NCBI RefSeq assembly: GCF_963082655.1 | Contig: NC_081552.1 | Location: 51,984,946-52,048,945, forward strand | Direction of reading: 5' to 3' | Source of the DNA: Stomoxys calcitrans | Lineage: Eukaryota; Arthropoda; Insecta; Diptera; Muscidae | Length of the DNA stretch: 64,000 nucleotides | Shown here: positions 38,429 to 49,560 of the stretch, piece after piece | How positions within the stretch are numbered: the first letter of the stretch is position 1 | Layout: every line of letters begins with the position of its first letter | The notes under the pieces: generated by a model | Databases searched by the model: none | Seen by the model: only the letters and a program-made list of their open reading frames with translations | What the model was told of the DNA's origin: nothing | Translations under genes and position numbers: made by a program

Positions 38429-40446
38429 CATACTATCCAACTGCTTCATGAAAGCACACCTTGTTCCGATGATGTAATGGTGCAGTGGCAAACTATTGCC
38501 GCGAAATCTGTACTTGGGTACTGGAAGCCTCCTCCAAAAAACCCATAGTACGACCAAGAGTGTTGAGGTGCTACTGAAGCCAAGAATGCGGCATATGGAG
38601 CAACCCTGCAAGCAGTAGCAATGCGCCAGACGAAGGAGAGGTATCGGTAGAAAAGGAGAGAGGAGAAACGTCTATTCCGCAGAAAGAAAAAGGAAATGGA
38701 AAGACGTGAATGTGAGCGAATTGAGTCAGAATGAAGTCCGGAAATTCTACCAAAGAATTAAACACCACACCAATGGCTTTGGTGCAGGTACATCCTCCTG
38801 CAGAGACAAAGAAGGATATCTGGTAACTGACACAGATAGCATGATGAGGATATGGAAAGAACATTTTACCCAACTGCTAGGGTCCGATGTCGGCGGCGAA
38901 GAGAATACCGCAGAACCTATCCCTGATGATGGTATAGAATGTTTACCTCCTAGTCAGAATGAGGTCCATGTAACAGTAACCCGACTAAAGAACAACAAAG
39001 CAGCAGGAGCCGACGGGTTATCCGCTGAACTATTTAAGACCTGAGGCGACACGCTGATAAGGCGTATGCATCAGCTTATCTGTGCAATCTGGCTAGAAGA
39101 ACGCATACCCGATGATTGGAACCTCAGCATACTATGTCCCGCACACAAGAAAGGAAACAAGGCGGAATGTGCCAACTACAGAGGAATAAGGAATATCATC
39201 CCCATCGCATACAAGATACTCTCGATCGTACTGTGTGAAAGTCAATGAGATAATTGGGACCTATCAATGCGGCTTTAGACCTGGTAAACCCACACTAGAC
39301 CAGATATTCACACTGCGCCAAATCCTGAAAAAGACCCGAGAAGGACTAATTAACACCTACCATATCTTTGTTGACTACAAAGCCGCCTTCGATACTCCTT
39401 TACGTTCAAAGGTATTTCAAGCCATATCAGAGTTTGGTATCCCTGCAAAATGAATAAGACTCTGCAGGATGACACTTGCTGATACGCGTTCCTCAGTAAG
39501 AATAGGAAAGAATCTCTCCGAACCATTTAATACCAAACGAGGTTTCAGACAAGGAGACAGCCTATCGTGTGATCTCTTTAATATCCTGCTGGAGAAGATT
39601 ATACAAGGTGCGGATGTGAATAGATATGGCACACTAATCACAAGAGAACTCGCCTATGCCGACGACATCGATATCATAGGTCGGTCACCGGAAGTAATAA
39701 CTGTATAATTTGAAAGAATCGAAAGGGAGTCAGTGAAAATGGGTCTGGCAGTAAATGGAGATAAGATGAAATGGATGGTTTCAACTCCCAAAAAGCCTTG
39801 CACAACCGAGCAGATAAAGAAAATGGAGAAAGTTGGGAACCACAACTTTGAGATAGTCTGTAACTTTATATACCTCGGCACAGCCGTAACCGGAACGAAT
39901 GACACCAGTTTTGAGATAAAGCGAAGAATAATACTGGCAAACAGATGCTACTTTGGACTAAGTAAGCAGTTTAGAAACAAGGCCTCCTCTCGACAGACGA
40001 AGACTACACTTTACAAGACACTGATTCTACCCGTGCTGTTATATGGTTCTGAAGCATGGGTACTTGTGAAAGCAGATGAGGAAGTGCTTGGAATAGTTGG
40101 GAGAAAGATTCTTCGTAAAATATATGGACCAGTTTGCGTTAACGGAGATTATAGGCGACGTATGAACCACGAGCTGTATGAAAATACAACGGCTGCGTTG
40201 GCTAGGTCATGTTGTCAGAATGGATGAAGAAGCTCCAGCAAAGAAGTCTTTTGAAGGCAAACACTGTGGTACACGCAAACCGGGAAGACCAAAAGCCCGA
40301 TGGAAAGATCAAGTTGTGGGAGACACCTCGAAACTTGGTGTCAGAGATTTTAGAATGAGCGCAGAAGATCGAGGCGCTTGGAACGCTATTCTACGTTCGG
40401 CTAGTGGAACAAATAATCTGTCATAGCCAATTAAAGTAACGTAAAG
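38429..40446 (+). pseudogene. 5'-truncated non-LTR retrotransposon (RT-encoding), broken
   Basis: Insertion is bracketed by tatgcac at 38422-38428 and 40447-40453. The reading carries reverse transcriptase landmarks in order: KNNKAAGADGLSAELFK (near 38990), FVDYKAAFD (near 39370), FRQGDSLS (near 39545), catalytic YADDIDIIGR (near 39655), then the C-terminal LPVLLYGSEAW, RLRWLGHVVRMDEE and GRPKARWKDQV. The endonuclease is absent. In-frame stops lie near 39042, 39451 and 39706, with frameshifts near 39235 and 40185. It ends in taaagtaacgtaaag rather than poly(A), which fits RTE-like LINEs; clade assignment is inference. Confidence 0.88.
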
Positions 40447-40566
40447 TATGCACAGTTGTTGGAAATCATAAGAGATATATGAAAAATTTCAGCTAAATCG
40501 GATGAGAATTGCGCCCGCTAGATGATCAAGAAGTCAAGATCGAAGATCGGTTTTTAATGGCAACTA

Positions 40567-41173
40567 AAGGGTGATTTTTTTGAGGTTAGGACTTTCATGC
40601 ATTAGTATTTGACAGATCACGTGGGATTTCAGACATGGTGTCAAAGAGAAAGATGCTCAGTATGCTTTGACATTTCATCATGAATAGACTTTCTAACGAG
40701 CAACGCTTGCAAATCATTAAATTTTATTACCAAAATCAGTGTTCGGTTCGAAATGTGTTCATTCACCGTAACGTTGCGTCCAACAGCATCTTTGAAAAAA
40801 TACGGTCCAATGATTCCACCAGCGTACAAACCACACCAAACAGTGCATTTTTCGGGATGCATGGGCAGTTCTTGAACGGCTTCTGGTTGCTCTTCACTCC
40901 AAATGCGGCAATTTTGCTTATTTACGTAGCCATTCAACCAGAAATGAGCCTCATCGCTGAACAAAATTTGTCAAAATTTGAACACATTTCGAACCGAACA
41001 CTGATTTTGGTAATAAAATTCAATTATTTGCAAGCGTTGCTCGTTAGTAAGTCTATTCATGATGAAATGTCAAAGCATACTGAGCATCTTTCTCTTTGAC
41101 ACCATGTCTGAAATCCCACGTGATCTGTCAAATACTAATGCATGAAAATCCTAACCTCAAAAAAATCACCCTT
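40567..41173. mobile_element. Tc1-like transposon derivative with about 197-bp inverted arms
   Basis: TA duplication at 40565-40566 and 41174-41175. Ends are aagggtgatttttttgagg and its complement. Near-perfect inverted arms run from 40567 to about 40763 and from about 40977 to 41173; each includes the start of the transposase frame (MNRLSNEQRLQIIKFYYQNQ at 40680). The 210-bp middle encodes, on the minus strand, FSDEAHFWLNGYVNKQNC and HPEKCTVWCGLYAGGIIGP, a piece of the catalytic region of a Tc1/mariner-superfamily transposase. Most of the gene is missing, so it is non-autonomous. Confidence 0.88.
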
Positions 41174-41559
41174 TATATCAGGTTATAAACCGATTTTAGC
41201 CATACTTAGCACAGGTGTTGGAACTGATACAAATACTGCCAATTTTCTGTCAAATCGGATGAGAATTGCGCCCTCTAGATGCTCAAGAAGTCAAGTCCCA
41301 AGATCGGTTTATATGGTAGCTATATCAAAACACGGACCGATTTGGCCTATTTTGCAATCCTAACCAAGCGTCTAGCTTTACTCCTTCAAAAGTCAACGTG
41401 CTTTCAACAGACGGACTGGCAGACATGGCTAGATGGAACAAAAATGTCATGACGATGAAGAATATATATACCTTATGGGGCCTTAGGCGCATTTTTCGAG
41501 GTGTTACAATCGGAATGACGAAATTAGCATAACTCCCATTCTATGGTGAAGGGTATAGA

Positions 41560-42001
41560 AATCAATTTTGTAGGTTTGCTTGTTAGTTAGTTAGTTAATT
41601 AATAAGTTACTTTGTTTGTTTGTCTGATCTCTTGAAATATTGTGTGCTCTTTTATAGTCCTAAAAGCAAAAATTTGGTAACCAACCTAGGTGGGCCGCCC
41701 CACCCCAAAACCTACGAAATATATATATATACACGAATCACGACAATACTCAAATGAAAAGTATTTGCGAGTAGAATTCGAATCTGATATCCAAATGTGA
41801 GACCATGTACTTAGGGCACCGCCCCTTCCACAGAACACCCCCAAAAGGGAAAACATTTTTCGACCAGGCTCAATTGAAATGTGTTTGAAATAATAAAACG
41901 AATTTTATGATCAATTTTGGGTCCAAATGTTTATGGGACGCCTCACTCATAAACCACATAAAAAAGTGGTTTTTGAGAGAACAGCACGATGCTGATATTT
42001 T
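41560..42001 (-). mobile_element. Family E element, left part (split by a DINE)
   Basis: Head remnants (gtttgtttgtctgatctc), three to four 110-bp units, ending at acgatgctgatattttt. It continues at 43453 (ccaagtgtctgggggac), as the uninterrupted copy at 37436-37480 shows, so the DINE at 42002 landed within it. Confidence 0.75.
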
Positions 42002-43336
42002 TTTACCCTCCACCATAAGATGGGGGGTATACTAATTTCGTCATTCTGATTGTAACTACTCGAAATATTCGTCTGAGACCCCATAAAGTATATATATTCT
42101 TGATCGTCGTAACATTTTATGTCGATCTAGCCATGGCCGTCCGTCTGTACGTCCGTCTGTCCGTCTGTCTGTCGAAAGCACGCTAACTTTCGAAGGAGTA
42201 AAGCTAGCCGCTTGAAATTTTGCACAAATACTTCCTATTAGTGTAGGTCGGTTGGTATTGTAAATAGGCCATATCGGTCCATGTTTTGATATAGCTGCCA
42301 TATAAACCGATCTGGGGTCTTGATTTCTTGAGTCTCTAGAGTGCGCAATTCTCATCCGATTGGAATGAAGTTTTGCACGACGTGTTTTGTTATGATATCC
42401 AACAACTGTGCCAAGTATGGTTCAAATCGGTCTATAACCTGATATAGCTGTCATATAAACCGATCTTGGGTCTTGACTTCTTGAGCCTCTAGAGGGCGCA
42501 ATTCCTATCCAATTTGAATGAATTTTGGCACGTATTATTTTGTTATGATATCCAACAACTGTGCCAAGTATGGTTCAAATCGGTCCATAACCTTATATAG
42601 CTGTCATATAAACCGATCTTGGGTCTTGACTTCTTGACCCTTTAGAGGGCGCAATTCTTATCCACTTTGAATGCATTTTGGCACGTAGTATTTTGTTATG
42701 ATATCCAACAACTGTGACAAATATGGTTCAAATCGGTCCATAACCTGATATAGCTGCCATATAAACCGATCTGGGATCTTGACTTCTTGAGCCTCTAGAG
42801 GGCGCAATTATTATCCGATTGGAATGAATTTTTGCACGTAGTATTTCGTTATGATGTCCAACAACTGTGCCAAGAATGGTTCGAATCGGTCCATAACCTG
42901 ATATAGTTGCCATATAAACCGATCTGGGTTCTTGACTTCTTGAGCCTCCAGAGTGCGCAATTCTTATCCGATTTGCCTGAAATTTTGTGCGACGGATTCT
43001 CTCATGACCATTAACATACGTGTTTATTATGGTCTGAATCGGTCTATAGGCCGATATAGCTTCCATATAAATCGATCTCTCTATTTTACTTCTTGAGCCC
43101 ACAAAGGGCGCAATTCTTATTCGAATTGGCTGACATTTTACACAGGTCTCCAACATATAATTTAATTGTGGTCCAAACCGGACCATATCTTGATATCGCT
43201 CTAATAGCAGAGCAAATTTCTTCTTATATCCTTTTTTTGCCTAAGAAGAGATGCCGTGAAAAGAACTCGACAAATGCGATCCATGGTGGAGGGTATATAA
43301 GATTCGGCCCGGCCGAACTTAGCACGCTTTTACTTG
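42002..43336 (+). mobile_element. DINE-1-like element, subfamily A, complete
   Basis: ataccctccaccataagatg at 42003 (approximately), core, GTCY run (42136-42175), about six 150-bp units, tggtggagggtat, hairpin ttcggcccggccgaa and cttttacttgtt. Inserted in a family E element. Confidence 0.92.
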
Positions 43337-43452
43337 TTTTCTTTTATCCTTTGTTTGCCTAAAGGAGATATCGGGAAAAGAACTCGACAAATGCGATTTA
43401 TGGTGGAGGGTATATAAGATTCGGCCTGGCCGAACTTAGCACGCTTTTACTT
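43337..43452 (+). mobile_element. Extra DINE 3' end in tandem
   Basis: A second copy of only the last 115 bp of subfamily A (gcctaaaggagatatcggg, then tggtggagggtat, ttcggcctggccgaa, cttttacttgtttt) follows directly after the full element. Tandem partial 3' ends are compatible with rolling-circle-type transposition or slippage at insertion. Confidence 0.85.
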
Positions 43453-43960
43453 GTTTTAGTTCCAAGTGTCTGGGGGACAACCTCACCCCCGAAAACACCT
43501 CTAAACCGGACATCATGAGAATATCGGGTTGAAATAAAGCCTTTTAAGAATGGAGAACATTAAACATCGAAACTTAAATGACACTAAACCCTCCGAGCGA
43601 ATTCGAAGTCCAATAAAGATCATATGGCATTCAGATAAAGGCACTTACATTGTTATAGTGTTAGTCAAGCGATATTAATATACTATTTTAGTAGCATGGT
43701 ATTTTCCCATCCTAATGCTGGCAACATTTGTGAGGTACAATGCCATTCTTATGATTGCGCTTAAACTTGAATCGGACTGCACTCGTTGATATGTGAGAAG
43801 CTTGCCCCTGTTCCTTAGTGGAGTGTTCATGGGCAAAATTTGCAATTTTGGTATTTCACAAAAAGCTCTTTAATTGTCGAAAATAAATATTCAAAAGGAA
43901 ATTTTTGTTCCATATAAAGTAAAAGAAGGCGCAGCGGAGCGGGCCCGGTTCAGCTAGTTA
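43453..43960 (-). mobile_element. Family E element, right part, with SINE insertion
   Basis: Continues 41560-42001: one unit, tail (aaggcacttacattgttata), a truncated SINE at 43705-43849, then a terminus aagaaggcgcagcggagcgg, then gcccggttcagctagttat. Ends at a perfect palindrome shared with the next family E copy. Confidence 0.7.
43705..43849 (+). mobile_element. 5'-truncated SINE with 7-bp target duplication
   Basis: ggtattt lies at 43698-43704 and 43850-43856. Only the SINE body is present (catcctaatgctggcaac to gggcaaaatttgcaa), with an internal deletion after tgccat. 5' truncation plus a target duplication is normal for target-primed reverse transcription. Confidence 0.85.
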
Positions 43961-43971
43961 TATAACTAGCT
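43952..43971. repeat. 20-bp perfect palindrome at a head-to-head element junction
   Basis: agctagttatataactagct is its own reverse complement. The symmetry extends imperfectly on both sides to gcgggcccgg and ctgggcccgc (43939-43984), where two family E copies meet end to end. Confidence 0.9.
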
Positions 43972-45250
43972 GACCTGGGCCCGCTTTCAGTGAAATGCCA
44001 AGCTACGACAATGGTATATCGCTTGACATACAGTTCAACAATATAAGTGGCTTTATCTGAATCCCATATGATGTTTATTGGTCTTCCAATTTAAATCTTT
44101 TATTTCAGCCCGATATTCTCACGATATCTGATTTAGGGGTGTTTTCGGGTGTGAGGTGATCCCCCATATACTTGGCCCTGAAAAAATATCAGCATCGTTC
44201 TCTTCTTTCAATTACTATTTATGTAAACCCCATATTGCCATCGGTTTAGGAAGTTTACACGATGAGGCGTCCCCCGAACACATGGCCGCAAAGTTGGTTA
44301 TCAAATTCGTTTTCTAAACTCAAATACCTTTTATTTGAGCCACATATTGGCATGGTCGAAAATTTTTTCCCTTTGGGGGGTGTTTTGGGGAAGGGGTGAT
44401 GCCCTAAATACATGGTCCTACATTTGGATATCAAATTCGTATTCTACTCCCAAATACCTTTATTTGAGGTCCATATTGCGATGGTTCTTAAAAAATTGCT
44501 GTTTGTGGGGTATCTTGGGAAGGGGGTAGACGCCCAAAAAATTGGTCCGGAATGTGGGTATCAATTCTTGCTCTACCCCCAATACCTTTCATTTAAGCCC
44601 AAAAAATTGGTCCGGAATGTGGGTATCAATTCTTGCTCTACCCCCAATACCTTTCATTTAAGCTCCACATTGATATGGTCGTTAAATATCCCATATTGAT
44701 TTGGTCGTAAATTTGTCCCCTTTGGGGGATGTTTTTGGGGAGAGACGGCCCCCAAATAATTGGTCCCATACTTGGATATCAGATTCAAATTCTACACCCA
44801 AATACCTTTTATTTAAGGCCCATAATCCCATGGTCAGTTAATAAGTCCTGTTTGGGGGGTGTTTTGGAGAAGGAGTGGACTCCCAGAAACGTGGTCCTAC
44901 ATTTGGATATTAGATTCGTATTCTACTCGCAAATACCTTTTATTTGAGCCCCATATTGCCATGGTCGGTTAATATGTCCGATTTAGGGGTGTTTTGGGGG
45001 TTAGGGTGGTCCCCCAAACACTTGGTCCGACTATTGGAGATCAGATAAGTTTTCCTTATTCTAAACACCTTTCATTTGAGTCCCATATTGTCGTGATTGG
45101 TCTAAATATATGTTTGGTAGGTTTTAGGGTGGGGCGGCCTTTTTTTACTTTTAGGGTACTGCATGAGAGCACACAAAATTTCGCTTAAATCGCACCACCC
45201 ATCTCCGAGATCTGGCGTTTCTAAAAATTAGGGTAAGGGGGAGGGTAATT
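43961..45250 (+). mobile_element. Family E element, opposite orientation
   Basis: Starts ataactagctgacctgggcc, has the tail region in reverse order (ggtatatcgcttgacatac, then ttcagcccgatattctcac), about nine 110-bp units, and the head (cacccatctccgagatctgg). It ends at gggtaagggggagggt. A unit of about 55 bp is duplicated at 44597-44655. Confidence 0.78.
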
Positions 45251-46391
45251 TCGGCACATTAAAGCATAATGAAAGTTTTATTCTCATAAAATATTTTTTT
45301 TACAAAATATTCTACAGAAATATAATTTGAACAATTTTTTAATGGCCCATGGATTATTTCTTTCTTTTCTTAGGCTCTTTTTCATTTCTTAATTATTATT
45401 TATTTTTTCGAAAAGTCTCAAATTCTAATCAAATGCAAATTTTCTTTTTTAAACAAAGGAAAACCAACATTTCTTCATATACCCATAGGTATAGACAAAC
45501 ATTTGCCATAAATAATGATAATTTTACCAAAGAATCAATCGCATGGAGAATATAGCAAAACAATTGAGACAAAAGCCAGAGAAGATCCTTCGCTCAATTA
45601 AATCCCATTGTCCAGTAACAAGAGAAATTAAAACTCAGACAAAGAGCTAAGAAATATTAAATCCCTCAAGACAATAAGCAGAACGATTTCATTTTAAAAC
45701 GATAAAACCCCCCTACATCACTACACAATTACAGAACATATGTAGGTTTAGAAACGGACTAATGCAACGGACGAGGTTGCAGAAAATAGAAAGGATCCTC
45801 ATTTGTAATAAGAGATGGAGGCTAAGAAATCTAAAACCTTGCTCAAACGAAGATGCTATTGTTGGCTCTAAGGCTCCTAGCAAGACATACAACATGTGCG
45901 TGAGAAATGAGAGAATTTTTAAGGGTGTTTTTTTTTTCCCTCAAAGGTCTTTGTTGCTGTTTACGGCAATTAGAGGCCCATGATGCGTGAGCATTTACAT
46001 TTTACGCATGCGCACATCATTTCCCAGCCTTAGGCCTTTTGAAATTAGGGGAGAGTTTTGGGTATGGGTTAAAATGTTGTCTTGCTGTCTTGACATTTAA
46101 ATAAATGGGAAGAAGCTCAAGATGTTAGCCGGAGCGTAACCAAGCATCAAATGAATACCGGTTGGTTTTATAAACCTTTGGTAAGCCATTTGGTTTGCTA
46201 GAGAGAATGCTGGCACTCCATGTTTTGGAAAACAAAAAACAATAATGGTAAAAAGCATTTTTTGAGCATAAAAGCAAAAGCAGAGAGTGAGCAGGAGAAT
46301 TTTTAGAGATTGAGAGAGTGAGCATTCATAGAATGCTTTAATCTTTTACAATGGCAGATTCAATTATTTTTATTCTCTCTGCCTCTTTATG

Positions 46392-46427
<36 letters not shown>

Positions 46428-46606
46428 ATTGTTTTTGTTATTTTGTCTTGATAAACGATCTTTTGCTTGCAATATCTGCTGCCTCAGACTTTAGTTTATG
46501 ACGAGAATTTAGCGACTCTAGACGTGCCTTTGACCATTGCTCGCCTTAAAAAGCCTGTTTTGTGTGTGTTTCCGTATGATTTCTTTTATACGTCAGCCTT
46601 AAACAG
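45251..46606. other. Region upstream of the comm-like gene
   Basis: No transposable element recognised over 1.35 kb, unlike the sequence on its left, so this may be the retained upstream or promoter region of the gene at 46828. It includes a CT microsatellite (46396-46424), several gagagtgagc phrases (46280-46325) that could bind GAGA factor, and no obvious TATA-plus-initiator pair. Confidence 0.45.
46396..46424. repeat. CT dinucleotide microsatellite / possible GAGA-factor site
   Basis: An uninterrupted run of about 14 CT units 400 bp upstream of the start codon. In flies GAGA/CTCT tracts near promoters are bound by GAGA factor (Trl); role here is inference. Confidence 0.8.
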
Positions 46607-46827
46607 CGTAAAACATTAAAAAGTCAATACAAGAAAAGAAGAAAAAATTTTATTTATTTAACTACAGTTATAAAAAGAAGAAAAAAAGATACCCAAAAGG
46701 AAAGATAAATAAAAGAAATAAGAGAGAGAAAAAAAATAAATAATTATAAATAAATACCTATAGTGAAAGTCTGCCGATAAAGATAACCAAAGGCAAGCAA
46801 AAGACAAAAACAATTATAAAATCCACC
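46607..46827 (+). other. Probable 5' UTR of the comm-like gene
   Basis: A-rich, ATG-poor leader directly before the start codon, preceded by an acceptor-like aaacag at 46601-46606. The left boundary is uncertain: this may be a transcription start region or the 3' part of a 5' UTR spliced from upstream. The ATG context is aatccaccatgg, a good match to fly initiation sites. Confidence 0.45.
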
Positions 46828-47377
46828 ATGGAGAGAATAATACGCTCATTAAATTACGGTCTGCAATTCGATCAAGACGCCCAGCATATCTTGGAAAATA
46901 GCCATACACCGATCATCGCCACCCCTAACTCCAACGTCATAGCCTTGACCTCAACACCATCTATCATTGGATTGGATACCTCGGCTCATGCCTCAGCGGT
47001 CATACCCAGTCACACGCCCACCACCACCAGTGATTTTTTGCAAAAATTAGGAGCTACCATTATCAATTCCATACAATTGCAAACTGCGCCTCTCCATACG
47101 TTAGCTTCTTCAGCATCTTCATCGTCATCCTCCTCCTCATCGCCTTTGCTCACTGCTGAAGCCCTGGGCTCGGACAATATGGATTTTGTAGGGCTATCGC
47201 CTCAACATGTGGTCATCGATAGCCAAAGTTATGATGAGCTGCAAAAAATAGTGGAACATGATCAGCTCATGAATGAAGTATGGATTGGCATTGTCTTGAT
47301 ATTGATTTTGATATCCATGATCTTTTGCTTTTGTTCCTGTTTTCTATATCATCAGTTTCGTGTGTGGAAAAGAAATT
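46828..47377 (+). CDS. Commissureless-family protein, exon 1 (residues 1-183)
   Basis: First coding exon of the only convincing host gene here. It encodes a Thr/Ser/Pro-rich N-terminal region without a signal peptide (residues 1-150, including a nine-serine run about 97-105), then one hydrophobic transmembrane segment (about 151-173) starting VWIGIVLILILISM and closing with a Cys cluster FCFCSCF, then a short basic stretch YHQFRVWKRN. In Drosophila the family (Comm, Comm2, Comm3) diverts Robo receptors to endosomes so commissural axons can cross the midline; the N-terminus is luminal or extracellular. The ATG has a good context (caccatgg) and no in-frame upstream ATG was seen. The exon ends at aaatt|gtaagt in phase 1; reading on gives CKY and a stop. 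Family call rests on the transmembrane motif plus LPSY motifs in exon 2; which paralogue is not decided. Confidence 0.8.
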
Positions 47378-47880
47378 GTAAGTATTGAAAATAACTTAAA
47401 AAAAAAGAAAGTGAAAAATGCTTAAAGCCATAAGGGTTTCTACGAATATTTGTGCAAAATTTGTTTTTATTATATTAGACAAGCTGTTTAAAATTCTTTA
47501 AGCCCTGCCATGACCAAAACTAACCAAGAGAAATTAAAAGTTATGGGCCCCATGATTTTTTTTTTATTAGGCCATAAGCCATTGAAGTTGACCAAAAACG
47601 GAAGTGAAATGACACGCAACGACCCGAAGTGTTTTTACAATGATTTCAGTAAAAAAATATTTTTGAAAAATGAGAAAATAGAAAATAAAATGACTAAAAA
47701 CCTTTTATAAAATTAAATAGAAGCTCAATAAAATATCTAAAAAATTTATTCAAAGTCATGAAATATTAGAAACACGATTTTTTGTTTGTGGTGAAGTGCA
47801 GTGACAAGTTGTTAAGGCACATATTAAACAAACAATAAGTTAAAATATAAAATTTATTGCATTCAAAATTAAAATAACAT

Positions 47881-48301
47881 CAAATAAAATACAACAAAAC
47901 AATACAAAATAAAACAAAATAAAATAAAATAAAATAAAATAAAATTAAATTAAATAAAACAAAATAAAATAAAATAAAATAAAATAAAATAAAATAAAAT
48001 AAAATAAAATAAAATAAAATAAAATAAAATAAAATAAAATAAAATAAAATAAAATAAAATAAAATAAAATAAAATAAAATAAAATAAAATAAAATAAAAT
48101 AAAATAAAATAAAATAAAATAAAATAAAATAAAATAAAATAAAATAAAATAAAATAAAATAAAATAAAATAAAATAAAATAAAATAAAATAAAATAAAAT
48201 AAAATAAAATAAAATAAAATAAAATAAAATAAAATAAAATAAAATAAAATAAAATAAAATAAAATAAAATAAAATAAAATAAAATAAAATAAAAAAAAAA
48301 A
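47881..48301. repeat. AAAAT pentanucleotide array
   Basis: Imperfect at the left (aaaacaaaat, aaattaaatt) and perfect for more than 300 bp from about 47961 to 48290. It ends 25 bp before the 3' terminus of a DINE element (48325). The Phe-Ile-Leu-Phe-Tyr translations are artefacts. Confidence 0.98.
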
Positions 48302-48324
48302 ACAAAATAAATAAAAATCAATTG

Positions 48325-49048
48325 TACAAGTAAAAGCGTGTTAAGATCAGTCGGGCCGAATCTTGGATTCTGCCGAAATTTATACAAAACAAATTTAGTT
48401 GAAGGGAATAATTTTTTTCTACATATCAAACTTCTGCATAACCAGCAAAAATTAAAGCTTCTATGAACCGAACAAGAATGATCGAGAGACCGGCTTACAT
48501 GGAAGGGTATCAGGTTATAGACTGATTTGGATCGTATTTCGCACAGTTGTTGGAAGTCGTAGCAAAACACAGCATGCCAAATTTCAGCCTAATCGGACAA
48601 AAAATGTGGCTTTTAAGGGCTCAAGAAGTCAAATCGGGCGATCGGTTTATATGGGAGCTAAATCAGCCATATCAATTTCGATCGTACTTGGCACAGTTGT
48701 TGGAAGTCTTAACAGTACACTATCTGTAAAATTTCAGCCAAATCGGACAAAAATTGCGGGGTCTAGGGGCTCAAGGAGTCAAATCGGGAGATCGGTTTAT
48801 ACGGGAACGTTATCTAAATCTGAACCGATATATCCCACTTGCAATCTGTGCAAAAGTGCAAGCGGCTAGCTTTACCCGTTCGACTCCTATCGTGATTTCG
48901 ATAGACGGACATGGCTAGATCGACTCAGAACCTCGAGACGATCAAGAGTATATATACTTTATGGGGTCTTAGACGAATTATTTCGAGGTGTTGCCAACAG
49001 AATGCCTAGATTAGTATACCACCATCCTTTGGTGGAGGGTATAAAGAA
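48325..49048 (-). mobile_element. DINE-1-like element, subfamily C
   Basis: Left end acaagtaaaagcgtgttaag with a decayed hairpin (cagtcgggccgaa), units with ggcacagttgttggaagtc, a minimal microsatellite (atagacggacatgg), core agagtatatatactttatg and ttggtggagggtat. Confidence 0.85.
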
Positions 49049-49560
49049 ACAAAAAATTTGTCACAAATCAGAAACATATATGAAAACACGTGTTTGTTAA
49101 ATTGGCCATATAAAACACTATACTACAATGCGCGCTAAAAGTGTACCTTTCGTACAAAATTTCAATCAAATTAGATCAAAACTTAATCTTATAGGGCTCA
49201 AGAAGTCAAATCAAGTCATAGCTTACGTAGAGGCTGTATCTTATGATGGAACTATATGAGCTGTAATATGGAGCTGCTGTTGGCCTGTAGAAATGTACTT
49301 GATGTACTAAAATTCAGATTAAATGGTTCAAAATTGAGACTTCAAGGCAGCAACTAATGAAGTCATTTTGATGGATATGAGAGTTATAGCCAAAAAATAA
49401 TCGATATGTCCCATTCGAGGTAGCAGTCGTCGACAATGTTATGTGCCAGCAGAAGGTTAGCTTATAGTCATTATTTGTTGAAACACCATTATGATTTCGG
49501 ATGGGCAGCTATGGCTGGAGCGACTGGATCCTGTGATGGCTGTGGATATAAAAAGAATTT
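49049..49560 (-). mobile_element. Strongly decayed DINE-like sequence
   Basis: Phrases in the order of a minus-strand element survive (tacaaaatttcaatcaaatt; atagggctcaagaagtcaaa; gatttcggatgggcagctatgg, split here by divergence), but no termini. Abuts the copy at 48325. Confidence 0.45.

Larger units (their letters stand above)
38352..41553 (-). mobile_element. DINE-1-like element, subfamily A, split by two insertions
   Basis: Element sequence is readable at 38352-38428, 40454-40566 and 41174-41553 and rejoins cleanly across both insertions: ccgtac|tatgcacagttgttgg and atggcaac|tatatcaggtt. The right end has the microsatellite remnant (gacggactggcagacatgg), core and tatggtgaagggtat. Confidence 0.85.

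Noticed and set aside
39417..39905. Minus-strand open frames across the LINE
   Set aside because: Opposite-strand shadows of the reverse transcriptase reading.
47510..47710. 66-codon open frame after exon 1
   Set aside because: Lies inside the intron, is Lys/Asn-rich as expected of AT-rich DNA, and has no motif.
47880..48570. Open frames of 141 and 206 codons with Phe-Ile-Leu-Phe-Tyr repeats
   Set aside because: Direct translation of the AAAAT array, whose 5-bp unit lacks stops in this reading.
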